Source: Magnetococcales bacterium (GTDB lineage Bacteria; Pseudomonadota; Magnetococcia; Magnetococcales; JADFWU01). Taken from it: a stretch of DNA of 64,000 nucleotides. Made by a program: the position numbers and the translations under genes. The stretch is from the NCBI GenBank assembly GCA_015234045.1, contig JADFWU010000002.1, positions 77,251 through 141,250 on the forward strand, read 5' to 3'. Numbering within the stretch: the stretch's first letter is position 1; the number at the start of each line of letters is the position of its first letter. The notes under the pieces were generated by a model. The model was not told the DNA's origin and ran no database searches. It saw nothing but the letters and a program-made list of their open reading frames with translations. Positions 16,395-27,100 of the stretch are shown piece after piece.

Positions 16395-19300
16395 TTAATG
16401 GTTGATAAGGTGCGTGAGCTGTAGGCCGGTGAGTTCCTCATCAAGTTGCTCACCATAGAAAGGTATATACTTTGCCTTAAGGTTGTAACTTGCGCCGGAT
16501 ATGGCACCCACGGCAATACTTTTAACCAGATCTATGGCGCTGTCCTTGACGCTTTTGCCGTTTATAATCGAATTTGTGATGGAGGTTACGCCATTGGCGG
16601 TGGCAAAGGAGATTGCGCCGATTTTTTTGCTCTGCCTGGCGATCTGAAGTGTTGAATCAACCATGGAGCCCCGAATGGGGCGGCTCCAGCTATAGGCTTT
16701 TGCAGAGCCTACGGCTCTGGCAGGAGCGGATACCAAACCAGCCGCTGCGCCATCGAAAGCCCCCTCAGCCGCTCCCAGTCCCACATCTTTCCAGAAGGAG
16801 TTGCCGGTATTGTCGCTGAAGACATGTTTCGCGGCCCCGGACACGCCACCAATTGCCCCACCTATGACTGCGCCAGATGCCATTTCCGCGCCCACATTGG
16901 TGGCGGCCGCAGCAAGGGAACCACCGGCTGTATAAAGGGCCAGCTCACCGGCAGCGGCACCGATGGCAGCATGTATGGCGACCTTCTTCCAAGAGATCTC
17001 CTCTCCCATTACCGCTTCTTTGGCCAACTCCAGACCACCACCGATGATTGCACCCAAGCCGATGGCAATGGCATCATCCCAACCGAACCACTCACCATTC
17101 GGATCACTGTAGGAGAGTGGATTTTCCGAATAGATGTATGGCGTTGGATATTGGTGTAGTGGATCTGGAGCATAAAAGCGCGTTAGGTAGGGATCGTACA
17201 TCCGGGCCTTGAAGTTATAGAGCCCGGTTTCCTTCTCCCACTCCTGGCCAGTAAAGCGGTAAAGCGTGTTCCCATCTCCCTCCTGACTGGTATTAGTTAT
17301 CAGCTCTCCATAGGGCATGTAGTTGAAGTTCGCTGCTACGCTCATATCTGCATTCACCACCACGCGGGTGGAGCCGCGGTGGTCCTTGAGATAGAACCTG
17401 TTCTCTCCTCCCTTTGAGGAGGCTATGAGGCCGGTAGGACCGTAGATATAAGCAGTGATACTACTGCCATTTTCGATGCTCAACAGCGGATCGGGGCCCA
17501 AAGCACAGAAGTACAGGCGGTCGATCTGGGTAGCACCGGATACGGACAGAAATCTGGCTCTGCGGTTATCTCCATCATAGTAATAATTCACGGTTGAAGC
17601 GTCCGATTTGACGATCTGTTCCGTGAGATTGTTGAAGCTGTTGTAGGAGATTGTCTTGATGCCCAGACGTTCAGAGGAGGTTATGTTTCCGTTTGCATCA
17701 TGGCTATAGCTCTGACCACTACCGGAGTTCTCGATTTTGTTGCAATTGGACTGGTAACTACAAATAACGGCAGCCGTTCCACGATCAATTCGGTTGATGT
17801 TGCCATTGGCATCGTAATCAACCTCATGTCCATTACCACCCACGCTGGCATTGGCATCCACACTGTTGATGGCTTCTTTTAAACGTCCAAACTTGTCGTA
17901 GGTGTACTCGTAAACATAGTCCGCCGGTGCGGCTGACCAGTGTTGTGTTTTGAACTGGTATTGGGCACTGGCTATCTGTCCATTATGATAACCAGACTGT
18001 CCATTGTGGCGGGTTCCGTAATAGAGGGTTTCCGTGAAAAAATCGTCATCAATTTTTTCGGGCATGCCGCCGGCATTTATGGTCATATTACGCGTGATGG
18101 CACCGTTGTTCAGTTTCTCTACCAGCGTGCCGTTTTCGTATTCGTAGGATGCGTAAAGCTGGGGATTGTCCGCACTGCCGATGGCGCTAACCCGGTCTAG
18201 CCTATCGTATGAGTAGTGGACATCGTAGTCGGTGCCACTGGTTATGCTCAGGACATTACCGGCATTGTCATAGGTAAAGAGGAACGCTTTGCTGATGCCG
18301 TTGATGGTCTGGGTCAGTTTAATGACGTTGCCGTGCTGATCATATTTATAGAGCAGAGAGGAGACCGGTGTTTCCACCTTTATTAATCTGCCGATACCAT
18401 ATTCGCTGCTGGCGGTGTCGGAATCGTACTCTCTTTTTATCTGCCATTGGTTATTGCTGGTTGGCCAAGCTGGATTGTTCAAATCAGCTTCTGTCACGGT
18501 GCTTGGGTTGCCGGTATAAATACCTTCTTCTATTGTACGGCCCAAACAGTCGTACTTCACATAGGTGAGGTAGTTGGTTGCGGCGGCGCGACCATTGGCA
18601 TCTTCTGCGAGACGTACTCTGTTTGTGCTGTCGTATCTGAACTGGTTGTATCCAGAATCCGAATCGTTTCTGCTTTGGAGATTTCCATAGAAATCATATC
18701 CATTGGTCTGAAAGTAGATATCTTTGTTTAACGTGCCGGATTGATAGGCATTGGGAAAATAGGTGGCCGATAGACGCAGATGATCATCATATTCGAAGCC
18801 AGTCAGATGAGTGATATTTCTGGTGTCGTCAATCCGTATTCTGCCGAAGAGGATGCTGTTGCGGTTGTAGTAGCGGACCACGCGCAGTCCATCGGGACCG
18901 ATGCTTGTGGTGACATTCATTTCCTCGGCATTGAACTGAAAGTGTGCGCCTGAGTTGTCGCTGTAATTGAAATCAGTAGCCTGATCCCCTGCGGTAAAGT
19001 CACCTCCGGTTCCTTTGGAAGCGATTCTCAGGTTTGGTGATTTGTTGTAGATGACAGAACTGGCATATGGCTTGGTATTGTATTGTGCTGGCCAATTCTG
19101 CGTGACCACACCGGAGACCTCCATATTTTCGTGATCAAACTCCGCAAAACCACTACGCGATGAAACGCCGCCCATTCCATCCAGATTGGTAGACTTGGTC
19201 AAAGCGGAAAGAATGTTCAGTTTGCCGCCATACAATGATTCAGTCAGATGCGTACTTGTTGCCGAAATGACGGAAATGGCCTGCCGTTGCTGTCTAAATC

Positions 19301-22300
19301 CATCGTAGGTCTGGCTTTCGATAGGTGGATTTTCGACATAGGCAAAATTGTAGAAATAGGATTCCGGGCAGGAGGAGATAAGACGCACTGCTCCAGAAAC
19401 CCTGTTTTCGAACAGATGTTCAAAGAAGAGACGGCCATTTCCATAGACGAGTAGATGTGACTCTTCCAGTACCGCTACCAACAGTTTAAGAGAGGATGGC
19501 GGGTTGGCGAAGGAGACCGAGTAGATCTCTTGACCGGCCAATTTCATGACCAGTTTCGAACCAATCCGCAGCACTTGTACTTCATCGGTGCCGCTACCTA
19601 TCGTTAACCCAATCCACTGGCTGTCATTCCAACTGGCGGAGGGAATAGACAGTTCTGTAAAGAGGCCGTAATCATCGGCGCTGATTACGGTGGCATATTC
19701 GGCTTTGGCCGGATTTGATGAGGAAGTGCCGGAGCTGGCCAGCATTTTATGGTTGCCGATCGACATGTTCGTGAGATTGCCAGCGGGAAAACCTGTGCTG
19801 GCAGTAAAGTAGAAATCTTCCCACTGCGCGGCAGTCGGCGAGGAGATACTTATCATGCAGTTGGGAAAGAGGTCGTCATATGACGTATTGCCGGTATGGG
19901 CATAATTTCCGCCGCATGAGTTGTAGTCGATCCTGATTTCCGAAAGCGTTCCGCCGGTGTCAGCCGCTGCCAGTGCGGTACCGAACTGATCGTAGTACAT
20001 CTTGTTCACAGTGCCATTATTTCCCAGAACGGCAGTGATCCGTTTGTTGCTCCAATCCCAAACGTTGGCCGTGAATGTGGCGTTGATTGGAGTGAAGTAG
20101 ATATGATCCACTGCGCCATCGGTCACCGTGATAGTGGGGATATCAGCAGAGGATGGGCTGGCGAGATAGGCTTGGACATACACCCAAGCTGGACCGCTGG
20201 CATCGTAGCTGCTCTGCTCCTTGACGGACCAATTCCCATTGTTCATGAACCCCACAGTACAGCTGGCACCGGGTTGTAGATGAACATACCCGCACACCAT
20301 ATAACCTGTGCTGGATACCGGGGAGAAAACCGATGCTGCTACCTGGATATTCTGCCCGGAATAACTACAGCTTCCGGTCAACGCTTCTGAGGTGCTGATA
20401 CTTCCGGCGCTAAGGGTCCAGTTGCCGGAATACTGCTCGTACTGTTCGAATCCGCAATAGCTCGCCTGATTTGATTGGATGTCCGCATTCGAGTAATTCG
20501 CGATTTGGAACGTATTGTACTCTTTATCAAAAGATTGTGAGGAAACAATGTCATAGATATCTGTTGATACCTGAGGTAGGCCACCGCTGGTGCGGGAGAT
20601 AACCTCCTCGGTCTGCTGCCAGAGATCGGCGGGAAGAACTGGTGGTGCTGAGATATGAAACTGCTCCAGAGGTACCTCATGTCGCAACTGCATTACTTTG
20701 TTCAGATCCCATTTTCCCCCACCCCAATCCTTGAATTCGTTCACTTTGGATGCGGTGATATGGAACACTTTGGGAGTGACGGTGTAGGGGGCATTATTGG
20801 CATCAATCCCCCAAGGGCTATCAACGATTATCTGGTTGCCGGAAGGGGGAATACTTATCACCGTGCGGGTCTCACCGGCACAGGTTATCTGGTCACCGGT
20901 GCCTAGCTGTTTGGTAAATTGTGTTCCATTGCCACTGACCAGTGGCATGCCATTGACGATAGTAGCGGTTCCGGCTCCTTGAAACAGGCATCTGATTGTG
21001 TAGACAGCATTGGTAACACTCAGTGTCCACGCTTCATCGACCTCTAGTCCGCTGCCATCGGTGTTGATAACGGTGATGGTCCTCAGAGATCCGGCACAGA
21101 TGATCTGGTCGCCAACATCCAGCTGGTTGTGGAAATTTACGCCTACGCCAGTGACGCTTTTCTGTCCGGATAGGAAGGTGATTCCTCCCAGCCCATTGAA
21201 AGTGGGAATGATTGTATAGCTGGAATTTTTGGCATCTATTCCCCAGGCCTTGTCGATAACCAGCTGATCTCCATCGCTGGAGATGAACCGTACAGTGCGG
21301 ATTTCATTGCCGCACTTTATCTGGTCGCCGATTTTCATCTCATCCTTGAAATTTACCCCGGTTGCATCTACTGCCGTCAAACCGGAGACTACCGTAACTG
21401 TTCCGGAACCCTGAAAGGCGCTGTCGGCGCTGCTTCTCATGAGCACCGTTTCCACGCCAGACGCGGTTAACTGATTATATGCGGATAGTTCCTGATACAG
21501 TTCGAAGGCATAGGTGATATCGCTCTCCTCGAAATCCTCGTTGAACTCTGAGCCTTCATACTGTTTGGGGTTGCGGACATTTTTTATATAGGAAACAGGT
21601 AGATTGATTTCTTCGTTGTAGATTATGTCCGTGGTTTGATCAACGCCATCAAGAGAATCCACTCTTTTGATAAGCTTTATATAATCCACGCCGGATGTTG
21701 ATGTGTTGGCAAGCGCATAATAGAAGGTAGCGGTGACAACATCCTCCGAACCCTTCTTGTCATCGGTGGTAAACGTTTCGGACAGGTAGCGCATCCCGTA
21801 GAGGAGACTATTTTGGGCAAGGGTTGCATCATGGTTTTCGAATTTTTTCAAACTGGCCGCAGCCGTACCATTGAAATAATAATAGGCGATATGGCCGTAT
21901 GGATCGCTGTGAGAACCGTCTGGTCTGGTGGTGGGCATGCCTCCCGGATAGCCGCTCACCTGGTTATACTGGATCAACCCCTGGTTCTGGTCGTAGAACA
22001 GATTCTCGAAATCGTAATATAAGCTGTAATCTACCACTGCTGAAGCCAAGGCCGCCGTGACATCAGGAATGACCTGGTATTGTGCCTTTATGGCCTCGCT
22101 GCTCCAGGGAGAGTCCACCACCAACTGTTCACCACTGGGCGTTATGGATACGACTGTTCTGATATCAGTTCCACATTTAATGGCATCTCCGGCCTTCAGC
22201 TGTTGATGGAAATTAACGCCATTCCCACTGACTGCGGTCAAGTTGTTGCTGAAGGTGATTTCTCCCAGCCCTTCGAAAAAAGGAATGATGGCGTAATCGG

Positions 22301-23471
22301 CCTCTTTGCTGCTTGTGCTCCAGGGAGAATCTACAACGAGTTGATCACCACCCGGCATTATCAGTGCCACTTGGCGTGTTTCACCGCCGCAGCTGATCTG
22401 GTCGTTTACCTGCAATACATCACTGAAATTGACACCCACGGCGCTGACGACATTCAGTCCTGACTCGAATGTGATTTTGCCGCCTCCGGCATAGGACACC
22501 GGGCTTGATGTCGTATTGATTCTGATTACTGGTTTGGAATTGATGGCATTGGCTGCGGCACCTGTGATCTTGTCGCCGCTGTAATACGCGTATTGTTGGA
22601 CTCCGCCCAGTTCGTTGGTAAAACTGGTTAGCGCATAGGGGCATACGCCACTGGCGCTATCATAGGTAAACTGCATTCCCTGAGACTGTTTCTCGAACAC
22701 ACCGCCATTGTTGAGATTCATGGAGACTGAAATGTTTTCCAGCTGCGGGAATCCGTTAGAAAAACCGTGTAGCAATTCGGTCTTTCTGGTGTTGATCCCT
22801 TGATTTCCGCTCGTAACATCAATCCATGCCTCAACTGTTGTGAGGAGGTTGTAGCGGTCTTCGTAGATGAACTGTAACTTATCTCCCTTAGAGTTCGTTA
22901 TCGAGTCCAGATCCATGTTGCCGTTGGTGTAGGTAAAGAGGATCTTGTCTTCCCAAACGAGGTCCTGAAGAGTGCTCAAATTCCAGAGAGTGTAACTGCC
23001 CAGGCTGGCAGTATTGCCAAGGGTGTATTTGTTTCCGTTATTTGTATAGATATCCCAAACGACAGTGCCGCCTGAACCACTTTTGCTAAATTTCCAATGA
23101 AAATATTTTCCTGATGCCCTGTAGTCAGTCCCTTTGCCGTCCACATCAACTAAAAGATAGGCGGACAAGCCATCCAGGAAGAGATACCCTTTGGCCGCAT
23201 CGTGTACTACTTTCGGATAATCGCGTACTTTCCAGCCATAGCCTCCCGCCGTATTGCTGGATGCGGGAGCAAGTTGGGCGGAGGCGCTATTATAAAAAAT
23301 ACTCACCTCGAAATCGATATTCACCCCAGAAATATTTCCTAGAGGAATGTTCAAGTTAACGCATCCTAAGAATGGGTTAACATTGTTAGTCTTATCTTTT
23401 CCAAGAATGTTAGATATGGGGTATATATTGTCTGGATTATTCTGAACTATGTTTTGCTCAGGCAAAAGCAT
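16395..23471 (-). CDS. giant RHS/YD-repeat protein with five internal ~71-residue repeats
   Basis: A 2358-residue RHS-family protein. There is no classical signal peptide. Residues 1-300 form the N-terminal shell with YT-rich YD-like strands. Five repeats of about 71 residues follow in two groups (about 329-398, 400-469; 686-757, 759-829, 831-901), each with GxGxITF, V.GxGVNF..QL..GDQI.C, R.V and LVVDSPW. YD repeats (YDNAGN, YDRLDR, YDKFGR, YDANGN) occupy the C-terminal half, and the RHS core end is canonical: FTGQEWEKETGLYNFKARMY then RFYAPDP and SDPNGEW, ending near residue 2128. The 230-residue tail is Gly/Ala-rich and alternates hydrophobic stretches; I see no known nuclease or deaminase motif. 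GAGGGA precedes the ATG. RHS shells usually encapsulate a toxin or form surface filaments; here neither toxin nor immunity gene is evident. Confidence 0.9.
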   Translation of the reverse strand: MLLPEQNIVQNNPDNIYPISNILGKDKTNNVNPFLGCVNLNIPLGNISGVNIDFEVSIFYNSASAQLAPASSNTAGGYGWKVRDYPKVVHDAAKGYLFLDGLSAYLLVDVDGKGTDYRASGKYFHWKFSKSGSGGTVVWDIYTNNGNKYTLGNTASLGSYTLWNLSTLQDLVWEDKILFTYTNGNMDLDSITNSKGDKLQFIYEDRYNLLTTVEAWIDVTSGNQGINTRKTELLHGFSNGFPQLENISVSMNLNNGGVFEKQSQGMQFTYDSASGVCPYALTSFTNELGGVQQYAYYSGDKITGAAANAINSKPVIRINTTSSPVSYAGGGKITFESGLNVVSAVGVNFSDVLQVNDQISCGGETRQVALIMPGGDQLVVDSPWSTSSKEADYAIIPFFEGLGEITFSNNLTAVSGNGVNFHQQLKAGDAIKCGTDIRTVVSITPSGEQLVVDSPWSSEAIKAQYQVIPDVTAALASAVVDYSLYYDFENLFYDQNQGLIQYNQVSGYPGGMPTTRPDGSHSDPYGHIAYYYFNGTAAASLKKFENHDATLAQNSLLYGMRYLSETFTTDDKKGSEDVVTATFYYALANTSTSGVDYIKLIKRVDSLDGVDQTTDIIYNEEINLPVSYIKNVRNPKQYEGSEFNEDFEESDITYAFELYQELSAYNQLTASGVETVLMRSSADSAFQGSGTVTVVSGLTAVDATGVNFKDEMKIGDQIKCGNEIRTVRFISSDGDQLVIDKAWGIDAKNSSYTIIPTFNGLGGITFLSGQKSVTGVGVNFHNQLDVGDQIICAGSLRTITVINTDGSGLEVDEAWTLSVTNAVYTIRCLFQGAGTATIVNGMPLVSGNGTQFTKQLGTGDQITCAGETRTVISIPPSGNQIIVDSPWGIDANNAPYTVTPKVFHITASKVNEFKDWGGGKWDLNKVMQLRHEVPLEQFHISAPPVLPADLWQQTEEVISRTSGGLPQVSTDIYDIVSSQSFDKEYNTFQIANYSNADIQSNQASYCGFEQYEQYSGNWTLSAGSISTSEALTGSCSYSGQNIQVAASVFSPVSSTGYMVCGYVHLQPGASCTVGFMNNGNWSVKEQSSYDASGPAWVYVQAYLASPSSADIPTITVTDGAVDHIYFTPINATFTANVWDWSNKRITAVLGNNGTVNKMYYDQFGTALAAADTGGTLSEIRIDYNSCGGNYAHTGNTSYDDLFPNCMISISSPTAAQWEDFYFTASTGFPAGNLTNMSIGNHKMLASSGTSSSNPAKAEYATVISADDYGLFTELSIPSASWNDSQWIGLTIGSGTDEVQVLRIGSKLVMKLAGQEIYSVSFANPPSSLKLLVAVLEESHLLVYGNGRLFFEHLFENRVSGAVRLISSCPESYFYNFAYVENPPIESQTYDGFRQQRQAISVISATSTHLTESLYGGKLNILSALTKSTNLDGMGGVSSRSGFAEFDHENMEVSGVVTQNWPAQYNTKPYASSVIYNKSPNLRIASKGTGGDFTAGDQATDFNYSDNSGAHFQFNAEEMNVTTSIGPDGLRVVRYYNRNSILFGRIRIDDTRNITHLTGFEYDDHLRLSATYFPNAYQSGTLNKDIYFQTNGYDFYGNLQSRNDSDSGYNQFRYDSTNRVRLAEDANGRAAATNYLTYVKYDCLGRTIEEGIYTGNPSTVTEADLNNPAWPTSNNQWQIKREYDSDTASSEYGIGRLIKVETPVSSLLYKYDQHGNVIKLTQTINGISKAFLFTYDNAGNVLSITSGTDYDVHYSYDRLDRVSAIGSADNPQLYASYEYENGTLVEKLNNGAITRNMTINAGGMPEKIDDDFFTETLYYGTRHNGQSGYHNGQIASAQYQFKTQHWSAAPADYVYEYTYDKFGRLKEAINSVDANASVGGNGHEVDYDANGNINRIDRGTAAVICSYQSNCNKIENSGSGQSYSHDANGNITSSERLGIKTISYNSFNNLTEQIVKSDASTVNYYYDGDNRRARFLSVSGATQIDRLYFCALGPDPLLSIENGSSITAYIYGPTGLIASSKGGENRFYLKDHRGSTRVVVNADMSVAANFNYMPYGELITNTSQEGDGNTLYRFTGQEWEKETGLYNFKARMYDPYLTRFYAPDPLHQYPTPYIYSENPLSYSDPNGEWFGWDDAIAIGLGAIIGGGLELAKEAVMGEEISWKKVAIHAAIGAAAGELALYTAGGSLAAAATNVGAEMASGAVIGGAIGGVSGAAKHVFSDNTGNSFWKDVGLGAAEGAFDGAAAGLVSAPARAVGSAKAYSWSRPIRGSMVDSTLQIARQSKKIGAISFATANGVTSITNSIINGKSVKDSAIDLVKSIAVGAISGASYNLKAKYIPFYGEQLDEELTGLQLTHLINH

Positions 23472-24148
23472 GGAAATCCCTCATGTAATTTCGTTGTCGC
23501 CGACTTGACAGCAAAATAGTCGCCATTGTTTGTTTTTGTCTAATATATAAAATATTATAATTATTTATCCAGAACGGATAGTGGGTTTTTTTATATATTA
23601 GGTGATGTGAAATGGTTGTTGCGGCAATCATATTTAACTATGTTGTCCATTTGAATATTCCAAACCACTCCATGGAGTGTACATATACTCTTACGGTGAT
23701 ACAACATATTTTTATAAAATAAGCATGCAGCAATACTTTCAATTGTTTTAATTTAATTACCATGACAATTATTGATTAATAAAAAGTTGGGAACTATTTC
23801 GTGTTAACTAGAAATGGAATTTATCATTCATCTTAATTGTGTTAAGTGAGTAATCTTGCACTCAATAAATATATAAATTTTGCATATCAATATGTAAATG
23901 CAGATATGAAAGATGTTATATTTAATTTGTTGTGTGTATTTTTAATTTAAAGTATATGTTTTATCCCTAAAAATATTCAATTTACACCAATACGTGGCCC
24001 TTAGATTGCCATTAGGGCCGAAAAAAGAATTATAGTGCTTTCGTCTAAAATTTGAACAGTTGACCGTTCCAGCCCTGGTGATGTTTTTGCTCTGATGATC
24101 TGCTTCGCATATCGAAAGCGGCGCAATAAATATCACCAGAGCTTCTAC
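23472..24148. other. AT-rich intergenic region with palindrome
   Basis: A 677-bp noncoding stretch clearly richer in A+T than the flanking genes. It is upstream of the RHS gene and downstream of the FAAL gene, both on the minus strand. It holds a perfect 14-bp palindrome, CACTCCATGGAGTG, at 23666-23679, and an inverted repeat CTGGTGAT/ATCACCAG at 24075-24139 that may be the FAAL transcript end. A TATAAT-like tract near 23550-23560 could serve the RHS promoter, but no clear -35 pairs with it. No convincing gene is present; a 64-codon frame at 23942-24136 looks accidental. Confidence 0.5.
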
Positions 24149-27100
24149 TCAATGGGATGATTGTTTTTTTTCGTGACGCTTAACCGCCAACCCCGAAAGA
24201 TCAACCACATGCTCTTTGGGATGGAAAAAGAGGTTGGTATAGGTCAGATTGGCAAAAGAATTTTCTGTATTGTTACGAAAATTATCCGCAGAAAATAAAC
24301 GCACCCCATGAACAACTGTTTTGTAGTCTCGTGCACGCAACCAGCGGGTTATGTCGGCAGTTACCGCTCGGCTAATATTTCGGATATAGATAAATGGGCG
24401 CTGGTTTTGAATGAGGTTTTGTGCGCCTTGAATCACCATCCATTCCATACCCTCTACATCAATATGCAGTAGCTGACATCGGGTATTGGTTTCATCCAGT
24501 GTGACCACGCGCGTAGGTGTGCCGCTCATGGGTTGCATTAATGATAGCCCTGCAAAGTTATTGGGCTGTTTGGCATTTAACTCTGGAATGGTGAGAGAAC
24601 CGTTCTCTTGACCAACGGCCCAGGGATGACATCTAACATGGGTCATCTGGTTTAACATCACGTTGGTGCAAAGGGTTTGATAGGGAATGCGTTGTGGCTC
24701 ATAGGCAACGACTCTTCCATTGGCACCGGTCATTCGAGCGAGAGCCACCGTATGTGTGCCCATGAATGCGCCTACGTCAATGATGGTTTGACCCGGCCGG
24801 ATTATGCGTTCCAGTAATTCAAGCGCTTCTTGAGCGTATTGGCCGTATTGGTCCAGGGCCCGGCCCAAGTAAATATCATTGATATTGTAGAGTAGTGGCC
24901 CGTATAGGCAGGGCCGCAGGCGCATGAAGTCGCTTTGTGCCAAATGGGTTGGATCAGTGATAATTTCTGCTTCAGATTTATCCTTAATAAATTTATTCCA
25001 AATTGTTGTTATTGAATTTAAATCTATAGGAGAAACTTGATTGAGCTCAATGCGCGCTTGAAAGCTGGTCTCTAAAAATCCAATAAAGCCCGCCAATCCC
25101 AAAGAGTCCAAAACCTGACCATCAACAATATGTTCAAGATCGGGATTGGATAGACTACTTTTTTCGATCACAAAGGCGCGTGTCATTTCATAAAAATGCG
25201 CTCTGCTTCCATCCCAAACCATCAGTCGATCATTATTAATCTTTGGTCTCATGTTTATGAAACCAATAGATTGATCCATTTGATTAAAATAAAATTGACG
25301 ATGATTCAAACTCAAATGGGCGTAGTCCATTAATCGCCCGGCATCCATCAGGCCGTTTTTTCCGATCAATGGTGAGCAGATATCAATAAATGGCATATGC
25401 AATTTATGGCACAGTTGCGCCATTTTTCCATAGAACATCCCTTGCCACAGGTAGCGCTGTTTCGGTGTGCCGCAAACGGGCCATGCCTGATCCTGATTAT
25501 CAATATTTTCCGGGTGGGTTGGAATCCCGGTCATGAACGCCACTTGTCCAGGCCGCCAGGAAAGCAACAGAGTGAAAAATTGCTCGTACTGGGCAATGGC
25601 TTGATCAATTGCCTTAATCGGATCTTCTGCCTGTGGAAAATAGGTTCGACATTCAGGCTCACCAGTTGTGATGATAAATAGATCTTCAGAGGCCGATTTC
25701 TGGTGTAGCTCTTCAATAAATGGTGCCGCCTTGATCCAGTTTTGCGACCAGAGGACACCAACCCAATGGGCTTCCAATCCCTCATACAAGCTCTGATGCG
25801 CTTTTGGTGTACGCCAAAAGATCCGCACATGAGAATCACCGATAATTTGTATCGTCCGGTGCTTGATCCGTTTGAAGGCATCCAAATTTGCCTGGCGGGC
25901 AATCTTCCCGGAAGAGGTCTTTTTCAACCACATCCGAGGCACGGCCACCAGGTTTGCTTGAATATCAAAATGTACCGATATCTTTTGACGCAGCGTTTCA
26001 CACAACTGGTTTTTTTCGGATATGTCCATCGGTTTGGACGGCTCAAACAGCAATAAAATCTGTTCTGAGTCCAGAGCCTTGTCAAAGTAGCCAATTGCCA
26101 CTACACGGCCTTTATGGATAGCTGGATGGGCGTTAACGCTATTTTCAAGATCTTGAGGATAGATGTTCTTGCCGTTGTGGATGATCAGATCTTTGCTCCG
26201 CCCGGAAATATAGAGTTGATCCCCGTGAATAAAGCCAAGATCTCCAGTTGGAAACCAACCGTCTGAACGCGGTTCTGACTGTCCGAGATAGTGTGGGATG
26301 GTGCTTGGTCCTTTGAGCAAGATTTCACCGATTTGATGGGGATCTGACGCATCAATTCGGATATCAACGCCCGTAATGGCAGTGCCACAGCTAAACAGTC
26401 GAATCTCTCCAGGTTGGCAGGGAGAGGATTCAGAATTCACGGTCTGTTCAGAAAGAATATCGACCTGATGTTGACCAAGTGCCCCTTGACTCAGCGTTAA
26501 GCAATGCGGCGGTTGGCAAATGGTGGTCTGAGTGGCGGCAAACACATTTTCAGCCAACGCATAACTGATGCCCAACTGATCGGGACGAACAGCATGATGG
26601 TTGATAAATCGTTCAAAAGCCCGCTCTGTCACAGGTTCAGAGCAGTTGATAAAGCACCGCATGCTGGATAGATCAAAGTCCGCAGTGCTTCGGCAGAGCA
26701 ACGAAAAAGCAAAGTTAGGTAGCCAACAAAGCGTTGCACGGCTGTGTTGAATGGTCTCAAGCAATAAATCCGGTTGTCCAACCCACTGGAAGGTATCCAG
26801 AAAAATTGCCGGTGTCTGGGTCATCATTGGCAATAAAAATGTCGCAATCAGCCCCATGTCATGATAGAGCGGTAACCAACTGACAATGAGATCGTCCGAA
26901 GGATTGAGTGCTAAGGATTGGGCATAAGCAGAGAGTTGAGCATGCAGTCGTTCAGCATCAATAGCTACGGATTTTTGCACGCCAGTCGAACCGGAACTGC
27001 ACTGAATAAATAATGGCGCACCATGCGATTGTGGTGGTCGCAATCTGTTCATGTCTTCGTGCCAATCGGGCAAGGAATCCGGTGTGATCAGTTGCGCGCT

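Noticed and set aside
17700-23400. Many plus-strand open frames opposite the RHS gene
   Set aside because: They are complements of the repetitive RHS coding sequence with no SDs or domain similarity.
23942-24136. 64-codon minus-strand frame downstream of the FAAL gene
   Set aside because: No good ribosome-binding site, AT-rich context, no recognisable family, and it ends in the intergenic inverted repeat; most likely accidental.
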